From NCBI GenBank assembly GCA_038496675.1, contig CM076653.1:15268411-15332410 (forward strand): DNA of 64,000 nucleotides, in the 5' to 3' direction. Positions 1 to 12,376 of this stretch are shown piece after piece. Each line of letters opens with the position of its first letter. Within the stretch, counting starts at the first letter, position 1. Source of the DNA: Rachycentron canadum. Lineage: Eukaryota > Chordata > Actinopteri > Carangiformes > Rachycentridae. The translations under genes and the position numbers were made by a program. A model generated the notes under the pieces. The model ran no database searches and was not told where the DNA came from. It saw nothing but the letters and a program-made list of their open reading frames with translations.

Positions 1-259
1 ATCAACTAGATGGCTGTAAAAACAACACATTTGGGGTTAACAGGATGAGAGATTTTAAGTTTGTATTTGGTAATAATTAGTTATAAATGTTTCTAATTCT
101 CATAGTTTTCTCACTTGCTAATAAACCATATCACCTGCAGTTATAAATGCCAGTAAGTCAATAAAGAGTGATTACTTTGTCTCCATGTTCACGCATAGAG
201 CTGAAATTTAAGTCCTTGATTGAAGGTTGTGCAATATCTCTGAAGTTGCACATGTCAAG

Positions 260-553
260 TCATTAATGCAAGGTTAACAACATGTTAATGAATGGATTTT
301 GGTCAAAATATTCTGGACTACACTCATGACTTAAAGCTACAGGAAGCCATAAGATCACCAAATTCATGAGGAACGTCAGTAAAAAAAAAAAAAATACTGT
401 TCCAAGATATGTAAACATCTGGAGCTGATTCACTGGATAACTGAGCCTCAACTGCACTTTATGTTTAAGGCTAATTAGCAAATATTAGCATGGTACCGTG
501 CTAATATTACAGCTACTAAACATCAGCACGTTAGCACTGTTCACATGCTGATT
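260..553. repeat. Diverged interspersed repeat rich in GCTAA/TTAGC motifs (family I)
   Basis: The segment contains GTTAATGAATGGATTTTGGT, AAGATCACCAAATTCATGAG, and a tail with alternating TTAGCA and GCTAAT words followed by CATCAGCACGTTAGCA. I associate this word order with a repeat common in teleost genomes. Related tails occur at 18862-18975 and, in part, at 26668-26800. The boundaries are approximate. Confidence 0.45.
481..508. repeat. 28-bp near-perfect palindrome
   Basis: Ten-base arms AATATTAGCA and TGCTAATATT are exact reverse complements. They flank TGGTACCG, whose core GGTACC is itself palindromic, so only one position pair breaks the symmetry. It lies inside the family I repeat tail and probably reflects that family's structure rather than a regulatory operator. 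Confidence 0.8.
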
Positions 554-1224
554 TAGCTCCAATAAATAAAAAAATAAATAAATAAATTCATCAGTTACAC
601 TTTGATAAACCCTGTCGTTCTTCCAACTTTCTGTGAGTCTGCATTTCACGTTTTCACTGTATTTGATACACTCAATACAGATTCATCATTTTATTATAGT
701 CAGTCAAAAAGTAATGAATGGTCCTAAAGTGCAGCTCAGTAAATTGTCCATGGAGCCTTTGTCCTGTTTGAAGAGTTTAAAATGCTTCCAGTGCCAGCAA
801 TGCTTTCCTCTGATTGGCGGTTGCTGTTATCTTGACATAAGAGGTTAAGTTCTTGGCCGTTTCCTCTTCTCCACGCAACTGTTACCGAGCTGTCCAACTT
901 GCCAGAGGCTACAGATAAACATTAGGGTTAAATGAGAACCATTACTGCTCACTGTGGAATATGGAATAATTCCAGCAGACATTTCTGGGTTGGTAAATGA
1001 ATCATATCCAACACATTTATATATCCATTGACCTAATAGAGTCAATTAATCGAATTGTGTGTGTGAGATAATTAGACAGGGAGCTTCCATCAGAGCTCGG
1101 GACCAGGGTGTCTTGGATGTCAGAGTGAGCAGATTGGTCCAAAGCAGCCCGGCTGATTAGGGTCAGCACTGTCAAGAAGAAACAACATCAGCGTGTTAAT
1201 GGTCATCATGTCTCACTGACTTCA

Positions 1225-2451
1225 TTCCAGACCACTGACAGTAATGTGACGACAGTGGAAAGGGCCTTAGATAACTGTTCTGTTTTTCACTGTGCAGTCA
1301 GTGAATTTAGAATAAGCAGCCAAGTACTTTAACTTATGCTGTTAAATGTAATGATGATTGATCAGCGAATGTAAACAACACTGATCACCTGGTTACCATG
1401 GTTACCTGTCATTGGTTCATATATCAGGCAGCAGCTGAACATTTAGTCCTGAAGTTGATGTGTTGAAGCTGGAAAAATGGTCAAGTGTGAGGATGAGAGG
1501 GACTTTGACTTTGACCAAACTGTGATGAGACGACTGAGTCAGAGCTTCTCCAACACTGCAGCTCTGTGGGATGTTCCTGGGCTGCAGTGGTCAGGACCTA
1601 CCAGAAGTGGTCCAAGGAGGGAGAACCACTGGACCACAGACAGGGTCAGGGGTCAAGGCTCAGTGATGGTGGTGGGGAGTGAAGGCTGGACCCTGTGGTC
1701 TGATCCAACAGAAGAGCTACTGGAGCTCAAACTGCTGAAGAAGTTTATGCTGGTTCTGATAGAAAGGTGTCAGAACACAGAGCCTCACAGTTTGTTGTGT
1801 ATGGGGCTGTGTAGCCTCAGACCGGTCAGGGTGTCCATGCTGACCCCTGTCCACCACCAGAAGATCCTACAATGGACACATGAGCATCAGAACTGGACCA
1901 TGGAGCAATGAAGAAGGTGGTCTGGTCTGAGGGATCAGGTTTTCTTTTACATCATGTGATAGTCGGGTGATTGTGCGTCTCTTACCTGGAGAAGACATGG
2001 CACCAGGATGCATTATGGGAAGAAGAGCAGCTGGTGGAGTCAGTGTGATGCTGTGGACAATGTTCTGCTGGGAAACCTTGGGTCCATTCATGTGGATGTT
2101 CCTTTGAGTCGTCCCACCTCCCTAAACATGGTTCAGACCAAGTCCCCCCCTTCATGGAAACAGTCTTCCCTAATGGCAGTGGCCTCTTTCAGCAGGATAA
2201 TGCTCCCTGTCACTGCAACAATGGTTCAGGAGCTTTGAGGAACAACAACCAGTTCAAGGTGTTGACTTGGCTCCAAATTCCCCAGATCTCAGTCCAATCC
2301 AGCATCTGTGGGATGAGCTGGACCAACAAGTCTGATCCATGGAGGCTCCACCTCACAACTTCAGGACTTACGACAGGTCAGGACTGTCAGTAACAGGGGG
2401 ACCTACACAATGTTAGGCAGGTGATCATAATGTTATGGCTGATTGGTGTAC
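1225..2451 (+). mobile_element. Tc1/mariner-like DNA transposon relic, copy 1
   Basis: The right end carries the terminal inverted repeat (about 2422-2449, ending GCTGATTGGTG) followed by TA, the usual Tc1 target dinucleotide. The same terminus in the opposite orientation opens the copies at 49418 and 63555. The left end is less clear: ACCACTGACAG near 1230 resembles the inner terminal repeat, and the 1376-1480 leader (AACACTGATCACC, AGTTGATGTGTTGAAG) matches the expected 5' untranslated part. Between them lies a decayed transposase reading frame. The element is old and not expected to be mobile. Confidence 0.8.
1477..2400 (+). pseudogene. Tc1-like transposase pseudogene
   Basis: The frame opens at ATG 1477 (MVKCEDERDFD) and still shows the Tc1 landmarks LRPVRVSMLTPVH and HQNWTMEQ. 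It then stops at TGA 1909-1911, where this family normally has a tryptophan codon (EQW). After the stop the homology continues in other frames: NGSGLFQQDNAPCH near 2160-2215 carries the second catalytic aspartate of the DDE triad, and FKVLTWLQIPQ follows near 2255. The N-terminal helix-turn-helix region is scrambled by indels (internal deletion near 1630-1750). It is a non-functional relic; the protein cannot be read in one frame. Confidence 0.8.
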
Positions 2452-2782
2452 ATAGGTAAGTTTTGCCCTTTTATTCGATATAATATATTGACCAGTTAGT
2501 GTGCACTCTCTCTCTCCATTAAAAGCAGCAGTATTTCCTTGTGGTTCCTCTGCTGAGCAGCATGTTCTTCACTCTTATTTAAGACACCCAACTGGTCTCA
2601 ATGTTTAATTGGATTTCATACCTTCCAATCAGCCATTATGTTCAGTTCATTTATACGAGGCTGGGCAATAAATAAAAATTCTAACAAAACAAACAGAACT
2701 CTCTCAGGTGGAAATGTTCTGTAAATTACAGACAGGCTGTCATCTGCAACTTATTTCTGTGATGCACACGGCAATGGATTGG

Positions 2783-2812
2783 ATATATATATATATATAT
2801 ATACTGTATATA
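2783..2812. repeat. (AT)n microsatellite
   Basis: Alternating A and T, followed by a short ACTGTATATATAA variant. Simple-sequence repeat in the 5' flank. Confidence 0.85.
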
Positions 2813-3361
2813 TAAATATGAAGTAACAACCAATCACTGTCAGTCAGCTTGTGCTTGAGTCTTTTGTGTGGGTTTAGTCGATACAGAAGTGCAGTGAGCA
2901 TTAGATGGAGAAACCACTCAGACGTTGGAGTATTGGAATATAGGGGCAGAGGTGTGTATGAGAAAGAGCTGGTGCAGATGCTCAGACTGTCACTCTTTAG
3001 GTCCCATCAGAAGGTTTCACATTAAAACAAAGCTGTTATAGGAAATGGTGTTGACTTGAAGAAGAAACGCATCGTCTCAGACACAGGCGTATCATGACTA
3101 ATCCTGCTGTGGGATCAGTGTTTATATACTAGTAATTTTCTGGATAATTATGTTGGAGAGAAATGTAATGAAACCATAATTATGTTTTTATTAACATAAC
3201 CTGGAAACATTTTTTGTATTAACAATCACTGTCATATTTATTTAATTCCCTCCCACATTTGCTTATAGCAACTGAAGCATCACATATGTTTCCTTGGTTC
3301 TTATAAGGGACTCCAGTTATCTGGTTTAGCAACATCTGGTCAGCCCTGTGATCTGGAATGT

Positions 3362-3391
3362 CACTGACTGACTGACTGACTGACTGACTGA
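3362..3391. repeat. (ACTG)n tetranucleotide microsatellite
   Basis: Seven tandem copies of ACTG, ending just before ATCAGATTT. No associated gene feature. Confidence 0.85.
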
Positions 3392-4090
3392 TCAGATTTC
3401 CACTTTTGATCAGCCAAACGCCTCATCACTGAATTGGAAATTCTTTTGAACACGCTCTATTCACAGGGCGTTTAAAGCCTACAGTGTTGCCTATTCAGTG
3501 CATTGTTGTTAGATTGAGAAAGTTTTTTAGTCTATCATACAGAGTACCACACCCCCCTGATCCTAGACTCTGCGGGGCCCTCGGCAAAGAATCCTACCAG
3601 ATGGAGACTATTGGCATTTGTACAATTTACAGATATTCCCTGAATGTATCACATGTGGGCAATTTACTCATCATCTGCTAAGGGCAACAGCAGTGGCCTG
3701 TATACTGTCTTTATGGAAGGTTTAGGGGGTTTTAGAGTTTTCGCTGGGAAAGAGGCTAAACTGAGGGGCCATCAGGGGACCCTTCCTTCCTTTGAGGGAC
3801 CTAAGCTTTTGTCTTGTTTTGCTTTCCTGACAGTGCTACTCTGTATAATATCATCTAAGCCCTATTTGTTGGTACAAAGAATTAACAAAGATACTATTTA
3901 TTTCATACTATAAAGGGCTGCAAAGTCATATTGAGATTACTTTGGGAGATTTCAGTCAGAATGATTGTTTTTGGATTTTATTTTCACTGAAAAAAGACAA
4001 AATATCATAATAATAATAAATGATGATTTGATATTTGTTGGGTTTTGTACCAGTATGTTTGCTTAATGTATGGAAAATATGGTCTGTAGG

Positions 4091-4187
4091 CCAGGCAAGG
4101 CAAGGCAAGGCAATTTTATTTGTATAGCCCATTTTTACAAACAGTTTGTCTCAAAGGGCTTACAGTTTGTCTCAAAGGGCTTAGAGC
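4091..4187 (+). repeat. Interspersed repeat fragment with GGCAAGGCAA..TTTTATTTGTATAGCCC (family C)
   Basis: Tandem GGCAA units lead into TTTTATTTGTATAGCCCA, a word very common in fish interspersed repeats. This is followed by a 22-base unit (CAGTTTGTCTCAAAGGGCTT) that is duplicated in tandem. A related start occurs at 51657 (GGTCAGCTTTTATTTGTAAA). Class uncertain, probably a retroelement-derived non-coding piece. Confidence 0.6.
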
Positions 4188-4388
4188 CAGAGCATCTCTG
4201 TAACGCAAATGTAATTGAGCTAACAATGCACAACATTGTTGTTACACGTTTTACCTTTATCAAAAAAAAAACAAAACAAAAAAAAACATCTCGTGCAATT
4301 TGGATATTAAACATGGCCACACTGTGATTTTGATTGGATTTAATCGTGCTGCCCTACTTGAAGTGCAGTGACATTTCCATGAAACTGT

Positions 4389-4430
4389 AAATCACTGTAA
4401 TCACTGTAATCACTGTAATCATTACAGTGA
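4389..4430. repeat. Short tandem repeat, 9-10 bp unit TCACTGTAA
   Basis: Three to four tandem copies of (A)ATCACTGTA, then ATTACAGTGA, which is the reverse complement of the unit. The block could therefore form a small hairpin as well as a tandem array. Confidence 0.75.
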
Positions 4431-6151
4431 CCTGTTATATTTACGGTCCATGTTACAGGTATTTAATTGTAGCCATGATGTGTTGTGATGAGGCAGCGGT
4501 TTGATATCAGCTGAGCCCCCAGTTTTCTCATGATTTCAGGTAATTTTCTATTAGCAGGAGCATTTCTACAAAGAACCATATAATTGTGTCCTCGTCATTG
4601 TCAAATTGGTGAAAGGTTTCCAAGGAAAAAAAGTCATCAGATTGTATGAAAGAGGGAGAGGGCAGGTTAGCGACATTAATAAAAGCTGTTAATTTCTAAA
4701 ATTTCACTTGAGAGAACTGAAAAATTCTAAAGTCATTATTGGATAAACTTGACACAATATGACCCCATCCATTTTCTATGTGAGCATAATTTCAAAGCTT
4801 TCTTCGAAAACTCAAATAAATCAGGAGTTCTTATCTACTGTGCCAACTGTTCTTTTTTTTTTTCACTGTAATTAGAGTATAATCGCTCAGTCCTCTGCAG
4901 GAAACCTCATGAAAAATACACAAATATCACTTCCTGTCAGGGAAATTATAAGAAGACTGATGCACCTGCAGGTTGATTTTCATACAATAATAAATGCGTA
5001 GAATTCAAAGACTGTCAGGAAGGATGCTAATAATCTTAACACAACAGTACGCTCTAGACATTTGTCAGCAATCATGTGAAATGGAATTTACAGGACAACA
5101 AAGTGAAATAAATAAAGCGTATACGACCAATACGGTCCTTTGACCGGATGTAGTTGGATGATTTTAATGTCCAGCTGAATTTAATGACAGATATTCCCTT
5201 CAGCCTTGTGTCAGGTGGTTTCAGCTCTTGCTCACATACACAGTAGTTTAATACAACTGAGTTCTGAGAGGTTGTTCTCATTCAGATGCTTTTCTGTTTC
5301 TGTTGTCAAGAGAACAGAACAGGTTAGAAATAGCAAGTATAAGCTTTGTCCAAATAGTTGTTAGAAAAGAGTTTGATAAGTCAGGAAATCAAGTGACAAA
5401 GGCACTAAGTTGGCAACGCTGCTTCCTTTTTCTTCTTCTTCTTTGGGATTTACAGGAGTTATCATCCATTCTGTTGCATTACTGCCTCCCTCTGGTTTTA
5501 ATCATCCATCACAATCTTGTAATTAGTCCGGTTGCTTTGAAAAACCTAGATGAGTGTAGGACACACTTTCGACTGTATAAGTAATGGGGTGATGACATCT
5601 AACAGCACGGAGTAGGGTGAGGACTCAGATGAGGGTAGAAATGAACCAGCAGGAATAACTGATCCGTTGATGTTTTCTATCTTCTTAACAAAATCCTTTA
5701 CTCAGTCGCCTACAGAGGTGGTACAAACAGTAGCGGGGGCAGGGATCCCCAGACTGGTCATGGTATTGCAGAGAAGTCTCTGACTCTTTACATCAGGTAA
5801 ATGAAAAAGATAACTCCCTAACATGGAGTCAATGAACTTAAAGTTGAGGCTTTTTTTCCATTTATAGGTGCAGCTTTTCAGCTCTTTGGTCTAGAGTTCT
5901 TTATATTGTTGCACTGTGTAATAGAACCATGATCACTGACGGTAGCAGCAATGTCTGCAGCCAAATAGCTAGTCACAGTTTTCTTTGAACAGGTAACAGC
6001 AGAAATGCAGTTATATCAAATAAAAGCAATTTATGATCTGCAGTAAAATCCCTCAAGGAGATGGATTTCACCACAAAACCCAGGGTAAGAATTTAGTCTG
6101 TGATGTGGCCCTGTCCTTGGGATGAGATGATACAACTCATGTTGTTTTACA

Positions 6152-7284
6152 TTAAAGTGGACCTGTTATGCTTTTCTGAGTTTCCCCTTGCTTGTAGTGT
6201 TTTACAGTTTTTTGTTTTTTTTTAAATGGTCAACAGTCACAAGGCTGTGACAAGTTCCCATCAAAGGGAGTAACACCAGTTACCCAGTTTTCTGTTTTGT
6301 ATGAAACGCCTCAAAGGGGGTCCAGGCCTTACTTTGCAGACTTTGCAGACCTATTGATGTCAATACATCCCTTGTGATGCCCATCTGCAAACGGGAAGTC
6401 CCCTGCAGGCCTGGCACACAACAATGCACAGCACACGACAACCTAAAATGAAAAATTTTACTTAGGTTTTGTAGCTGAAAAGACTTGTTCTCCATTGCCT
6501 GGGCAAAATCTGCTTCTCTCTTACCAGGTTCCCTCCACTGCTACAAACATACAGTTCACAATCGTGGCCTCATGGGAGACTTAGGCCCACAGCCTGTCAG
6601 CCTGCAGTATTATTGTTGATTTGTGATGTTAAATTGGGACAGAGAGACCAGATAATGTTGGTGAGAAGCAGTGTAGCAACAGGCACATAGATCCAGATGC
6701 TTAAATGTTTGTCAACATTAACGGACTGCAACCAGTTATCTTGGATAAATCATCCACAATTTAACCGCTCAGTTTATTTTTTTGGAAGTATGAGCACAAA
6801 AGTAAAATTTGTTCAGATTTACTAGTATCATAAAGCAGCAGGACGGTGGAGGCTCCCTACTTGTGAAGAGGTCGTTCAGTCCAACTGTCTATTCCTCTGT
6901 TATATTCCTTCAATCCAAATGTGTGCACGGATAAAGAATAACACAGTTTTCCAACTTATGAATCCTGTCATATGGAGTCTATTGCAGACCGAGGAGCGAC
7001 TTGATTTGCAACGTTTTTCTCTACAGGTCTGCCTTTTCACACCTTCCTGTCTGACACTGGGTCTATTGTCGTCTTGTTTAGGATCGGGGCTTTGTTCAAA
7101 TTATAAAGCAGAAAGATGGGACCAATCAGAGCATACTGGGCTCCGATTGGTCAACTTCAGAGGAGGAAGGGGGTGAATAGAGCAGAGTATAACATGTATA
7201 GAAGAAGATGAATAAGGTCTGAATCATGTAAATGTATTTTAATGGACACCAAAAATACAATTCTGAACTCTAATAGGTCCTTTT
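6152..7284. mobile_element. Non-autonomous element with terminal inverted repeats (about 1.1 kb, family E)
   Basis: The left end reads TTAAAGTGGACCTGTTATGC and the right end CTCTAATAGGTCCTTTT, which is an imperfect reverse complement of the left (AAAGtGGACCT.TTA). The interior has no transposase frame. The features GCAGAAAGATGGGACCAATC and ATTTTAATGGACACCAAAAA match a repeat I recognise as widespread in teleosts. The structure suggests a DNA-transposon-derived MITE-like unit. Ends are judged by eye. Confidence 0.65.
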
Positions 7285-8039
7285 GGAGAGCCATATGTAA
7301 TGAAAACTCAATATGAATTTTAAAATCGCTACCCAACAAAATATTGGTGAGCCATTCGCTCTAAGTGAACGCTTGAAGTCTTACAGCTTGTAAAAAAGTA
7401 AAAGAACCAGGACTTGTAGAGCAAAATGTGACAATTGGATTGTGGCGTCGACCGATGTCTGAAGGGAATATCTGGCTCTTTTGCCATTAAATGATCCATG
7501 ATGTTCACCAGCTAGTCTCTAACTGTCTGTCTGCTGGTTGGTATCACAAGAGCAGTGAAAGTGAACCAGGCCAGTGAAGTCGTGGGCCAGACAGGTAATC
7601 AATGAGCTGAAACCGACAGTAAAGCTCCGTGAAGCAGAGGGTTGATAATTCTCAGACTCAGGTGAGAGTTCTCTGTGGGTAAATCTTGGCAAAATGGTTA
7701 AGAACAGGACAAACGACCACGTTTCTGTCAATACCAGTTGAATAGCTTACTGTCTTTTCTTGTGTTACATACTTGTAGCACTTCATTACCAAGTGAAGCC
7801 AGGCACAAACAAAGAGTATTTAGTAGATCCTGCTTAATGAACTGCACTGGCGTTGAATACTGGATTTTATCTTAATGTAACTGCCAGAGGTGCAGCTTTT
7901 TTTTTACCCACAGTTTATTGACACATATACACATATATGTACACGTAGTTCTTTTCACCAAGCTGGAGATATCCAGTCCAAGACGTTTGTAAATGGTTAC
8001 TCCCATATGGTCTAAATTATATGACGCAAATGCGATTTA

Positions 8040-8620
8040 ACCACCTTGACATGTTGTTCCTCAGGGACGTTTTTCCCGTTCGTTCATGCCTACACAAATG
8101 GGAACAGACAGCTTTAATCTCAATCAGTCCTCCAACCTGAAAAACCACACAGGTGGTTTGTTCCAACCCTTTGATGTGACCCATAGAAGTGTCTCCTGAA
8201 ATAGGGAGGCTGGTATACTTTGGTCGTGGTTACTGTAACAACGGTCATGTCTTGGTCAGGTTTTGGAAGAGTTGGTGATTTGGGTTAAATAAGTAGTTCC
8301 TCAACAATAGACAATATTAGTTGTCGTGATTACAATAATAGCAGTAATGCAGTTAACTTTGTGGAATGGTCATGAATATTAGAAACAACGTAAACTGCTG
8401 CTTTGACATGGGAATCGAACATCACTCTCCTGTGTTTTGTTGACCCATCCTTCCACCCCAACCTCCTCCTGACCAGGACTTCATCACTTTATATACATGT
8501 TGTGTTATGGCACTTTTTCCTCTGATCCTGTTATAATAATACTGTGGCCACTAGTTGTCACCAAGCAACAAAAGCTAACTATTGGTCAAAATAAAGAAAG
8601 GCTCTCAAATTGCTAATAAT
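8040..8620 (+). repeat. Interspersed repeat family G, forward copy
   Basis: Shares ordered words with the reverse-oriented copy at about 32585-33055 and a partial copy at 55835-56000. Examples are TTGGTCAGGTTTTGGAAGA here against CTAGGTTTTGGAAAAGATGG (reverse strand of 32980-33010), and CATGGGAATCGAACATCA here against CATGGGAATCAAACCCTG there. No coding potential seen. Confidence 0.6.
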
Positions 8621-8721
8621 TGCTAATGCTAAGTGGACTTGTACCACATGGTCACCCAGTAGCATACTGCTTAAGTTGACTACACGTCTTCTAAGAACAC
8701 CAGCCCTCAGCTGCCAGTGTA

Positions 8722-8864
8722 CAAGACATCAGATTGTATTGAAGTCTATGTGAAAATGTCCCTACTTCTCCCTTGATTTATTAGCTCAGTAAATGTTTTC
8801 CTAATGAGTTTATGGTCTCAGTCTCTAGTTTCAAGTCTTCAATACAACATGACGTTTAATTTTT
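8722..8864 (+). repeat. Family A repeat, truncated copy 1
   Basis: Contains the family core AGATTGTATTGAAGTCTATG, CCCTACTTCTCCCTTGATTT and TCTCTAGTTTCAAGTCTTCA, then breaks off after CAACATGACGTTTAATTT. Only the first third of the family is present. Confidence 0.85.
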
Positions 8865-9118
8865 ACTCAGGGTATGAATTAGCATTGTTAGCATACCCTG
8901 TGTGCTCTTAATGCTGTAGTCATCAGATGACAGTGTTACATAGTACGGCTAGTGTGCTTTTGAAAATTACTGTATTTCCTTTCGATGCGAGAATTTACAC
9001 AACACAAATATTATTGGGGACTTCCATCTTCAAATAATGATATCAACCTTTAAAAAATCCATATCATTCGAACCCTCTCACACATACACACACTCAAACT
9101 CACACTCACACCCGAACC

Positions 9119-9144
9119 CACACACACACACACACACACACACA
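9119..9144. repeat. (CA)n microsatellite
   Basis: Pure CA dinucleotides, preceded by a degenerate CACA-rich stretch from 9077. Confidence 0.85.
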
Positions 9145-9526
9145 AAATCCCGCCTCAGGTTGGACCTTGCTTGTTTGTGATAAACGCAGCATTTGTGTCC
9201 GGGGTGTAGGCTTATTTCTGCTCAGTTGCCTGCTCTGGCTAAGCTAAGCCTTGTGTCGCTGATAATGACAGCTGTGAAAGGAGTAGGGGACTGAATGAAA
9301 ACCAGTGGGGGTGGTGAGGAGCCTTGGATCCAGTCACTCTGCCCTGCCAGGCCTATATTTACCATCCTCCTGTGTCCTGCAGTGTCACACAGGGGTGCAC
9401 ACACTCTTCCTCACTTCGCCTCTGTTTACCAGCGTAAGGATCTATTTTTCTCTATAAACAAGGGCTGTCTGCATTTAAAAGTGGCATTTCATGTGCCAGA
9501 AAAAAATCTTTCACCACCCAGATTGT

Positions 9527-9531
<5 letters not shown>

Positions 9532-9558
<27 letters not shown>
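9532..9558. repeat. (TA)n microsatellite
   Basis: Pure TA run followed by T-rich sequence. It makes the YIYIYI-type open frames in this area artefacts. Confidence 0.85.
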
Positions 9559-9562
<4 letters not shown>

Positions 9563-9954
9563 TTATTTTTTTTTTTGTGTGTGTGCTGTAAAAATTGCTT
9601 CAAGACAAGTCATTCACATGCTGCATGGGAAAAAAATAAACAAAAACATCTATCTGCTCAAAGTAATCAACAGAAGAAATGCTTGATTCTTACGATTCAG
9701 GTGTGTGATGGATGTGTATTCTTCTGCAAACTAGTTCATTATGAGGCACTTTGTCTTATATTTATACTGTAGATATGTGATGTTATGTGTGATATGTGAT
9801 TAGATCCATTTTTATTTAATAATCTTTTCAGGGAGAACCTGAAAATAATAGTGTAGCAGCAAGACAATGACAGGATGGTGACTGTTGGTGACCCAACTCA
9901 TTTCAAAGACATCTAAACAAGTCAGCGCTTTGAGTCAAAATAACTGTATGAAAG

Positions 9955-10116
9955 CTTTGTGAACCCCTTTTAGAGCGACATTAAGGCCGTTCCATTTTTT
10001 TCATCTCTTTGTGTTTTTCCTTATAAAGTTGTCATTTTTAAAAATGTCTCCACATCTTCAGAATCAGCTCAACCTCCGTTAATTATATGTCACTCAATAA
10101 AGACTCTGTTCACTGT
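9955..10116 (+). repeat. Inverted repeat family D, left arm
   Basis: The arm includes GTGTTTTTCC, GTCTCCACATCTTCAGAATC and CACTCAATAAAGACTCTG. Its reverse complement recurs at 13711-13880 with high similarity over about 160 bp. The pair brackets the first coding exon of tsnare1. No protein is encoded; an interspersed repeat inserted twice in opposite orientations is the simplest reading. Confidence 0.8.
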
Positions 10117-11450
10117 AACTGGAAAATTAAAAAGAAAAACAAGAAAAAGAACATTGGATTTCTCTTTATTTTCTAGATTAAAAACACTGTAAACCATAAT
10201 AACCAAACAAAACCTCAACACAGAAAGTTGCACACACGTGTTTGTGTTGTTCTAGAGCTGATTTGAAGTTTCTCTCTTTATCTGATCTGAGTTCTGCTCA
10301 TTCTTTGGAGCAGTAATGATGAAAAATCAGCTCCAAAGCCTCTAATGCTCTAAATATCTTATTGTCCATGTCTCTCTGTCTTTATTCTGTCACTACAATA
10401 AACTCAGAGCAACTTCTCCTCACTCTGAGATCAGAAAAATACAGGATTGATCCCATTGACTTTGGCTACAAGCAGCTGACAGCTAGGCCTCTGAAGGAGA
10501 CACTCTGATTGGCTGTGACATCACCCACTGGAGCCAATAGGAGTGTCCCATGTAGAGACGTGACTCTAGATGTCACTAGGGGATCAGAATAATCCAAATC
10601 TTACCTAACTTTGTTCATGAATGTATAGATGGAAGTAAGTGTTGCACATGAATAAATTGGGGCTTGTTAGAAAGAGCCAATTCTCTAGTTTAAGTTGAGA
10701 AAAAACATCACGTTTTTAGCTCAAACGGGCCCAGACCAATAAAGACGACATGATTTTTGGAATCATATACACTTCCGTGGGTTTATGTCCACACTAAAGA
10801 CACTTTCCACCGTCAGACTTAGTGGGTTGTGAGTTTTGCAGGTTCACGGCAGACAGAAATAATCCGCTGTCCGAGCAAACCGTGTTAATAAAAGACATGA
10901 CTGAACCCGACGTTGGCCTCATGAAGGAATGCCTTGGTTTAACGATTCACAATCACCAGAGAACAATACATCACAATACCATAACAATACAGAGATACAA
11001 TCTCTGACGTCAGTGGATAAACCACAGGCACTGGAGCGTTGTGAGTGAGGAGGGTTTTTTTTTTTTTCTTTTTGCTTTCAGACATTTTTTTTATCCATCT
11101 CTTGTTTACACAGGCACATCTCAAAAAATTAGAAGTGGATTGTGGAAAAGTTGATTTTTCTGTACTCGAATTCAAAAGGTGAAAGTGTTAAAGTTTCTTG
11201 GTGTGTAAATGTCATGTTGGGGAGACGGAGTCGTCGTCAGAGGGACAGGACGAGCCCTGATGACAACGCTGAGGATGATGCCATCATGTGCATGAGCAAC
11301 GGCACAGCAATATTTCATGTTTATTTATTTATTTCAATGTTTGCAGTGTTTCATCACCACTCTAATGACCTCAGTTCTCACTTGTGTGAGTGACTTAGTG
11401 AGCAAGCAAAAGGATTTATAATTCTACACAGTGGTGGAGGGGGAGATTAT

Positions 11451-11452
<2 letters not shown>

Positions 11453-11503
<51 letters not shown>

Positions 11504-11510
11504 CGTGTGC
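11453..11510. repeat. (GT)n microsatellite
   Basis: Pure GT from 11453 to 11496, then an interrupted ATGTGTGCGTGTGC end. Open frames encoding VCVCVC or THTHTH across it are artefacts. Confidence 0.9.
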
Positions 11511-12170
11511 ATCCATGAATGTGCATCTCGTAAGCAGATAGAGGCGGCGTGTGTCCACACTTCAGAGGGACGTGAGGCGCAGTCACTGGGCTTGAAATCA
11601 AGCAGAGTGAAGATTGTTTATGGACTGCCAAAAGTAATTAATCTCCCCTCTCTATGAAAATTAATCGGATTAAGCGTTCTTTTGGCCCAGTGAATCTGTC
11701 TCTGTGTAATGTGTGGACGCTGAATCTCTGGCTGCTCCTCTGTCCCACTTCGTACCCATAATGCCAGTCCTATAGGCTGGATTCACTGGCTTCGCCACAA
11801 CAATGGGCAGCACAGTGACTCTGTGTAATCACATTCTCCCGCTTGTCTGAATGCTTGTCTTTCACGGTGGGGGAAGAGCATCGGCCACTTCACCACACCG
11901 GCGTCATATTCTGACTCTTGATGGAGGCGCTGAGAGAGATCTGTTGATCTGAGTGTCATCTGTGTGTCCCTTGCCACGGGTTAAACACATGTTCACATGA
12001 TGAGCTGACCTTTTCAGCAGAATTCATGAGTATGTTGCACCAGCTCTAATTTCCTCGTGTCAGTGGGTAACATAATGTTCCCTGAGTTCCTATGCACTCG
12101 CTTCCTTAAACTACTCCAGCTCCTTTCCTCTCAGAGGCTGACTAGACATTAAGGGCAAGTGGCAACCTGC

Positions 12171-12376
12171 CGCCATCTTGGTTTTTTGAAACCTTATTTG
12201 GAGGAGAAGGTGGAGCTCTCTACTCTATCCTGATTGGGTGGTACAGTCTGTCAATCACACATTAGCCACACCCCCTAATCCATCCCCTGCTTTATGGTCT
12301 ATTTTCCTCTAAATGGACCATCATTTAAAAAATGAACATCATGTTGTATTGAAGACTTGAAACTAGAGACTGAGCT
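12171..12376 (-). repeat. Family A repeat, truncated copy 2, upstream of exon 1
   Basis: Reverse-oriented copy reading CGCCATCTTGGTTTTTTGAA, GATTGGGTGGTACAGTCTGT, TTAGCCACACCCCCTAATCC and ACTTGAAACTAGAGACTGAG. It lacks an internal piece (after GGTGGAGCT) and is truncated after GAGACTGAG. It ends about 450 bp before the exon 1 acceptor. Confidence 0.85.

Noticed and set aside
1477..1911. 144-codon frame as a live gene
   Set aside because: It is the N-terminal part of a decayed Tc1-like transposase, with indels and a nonsense codon.
3362..3391. Regularly spaced short repeats as a CRISPR array
   Set aside because: A tetranucleotide microsatellite with no spacers, in a vertebrate genome.
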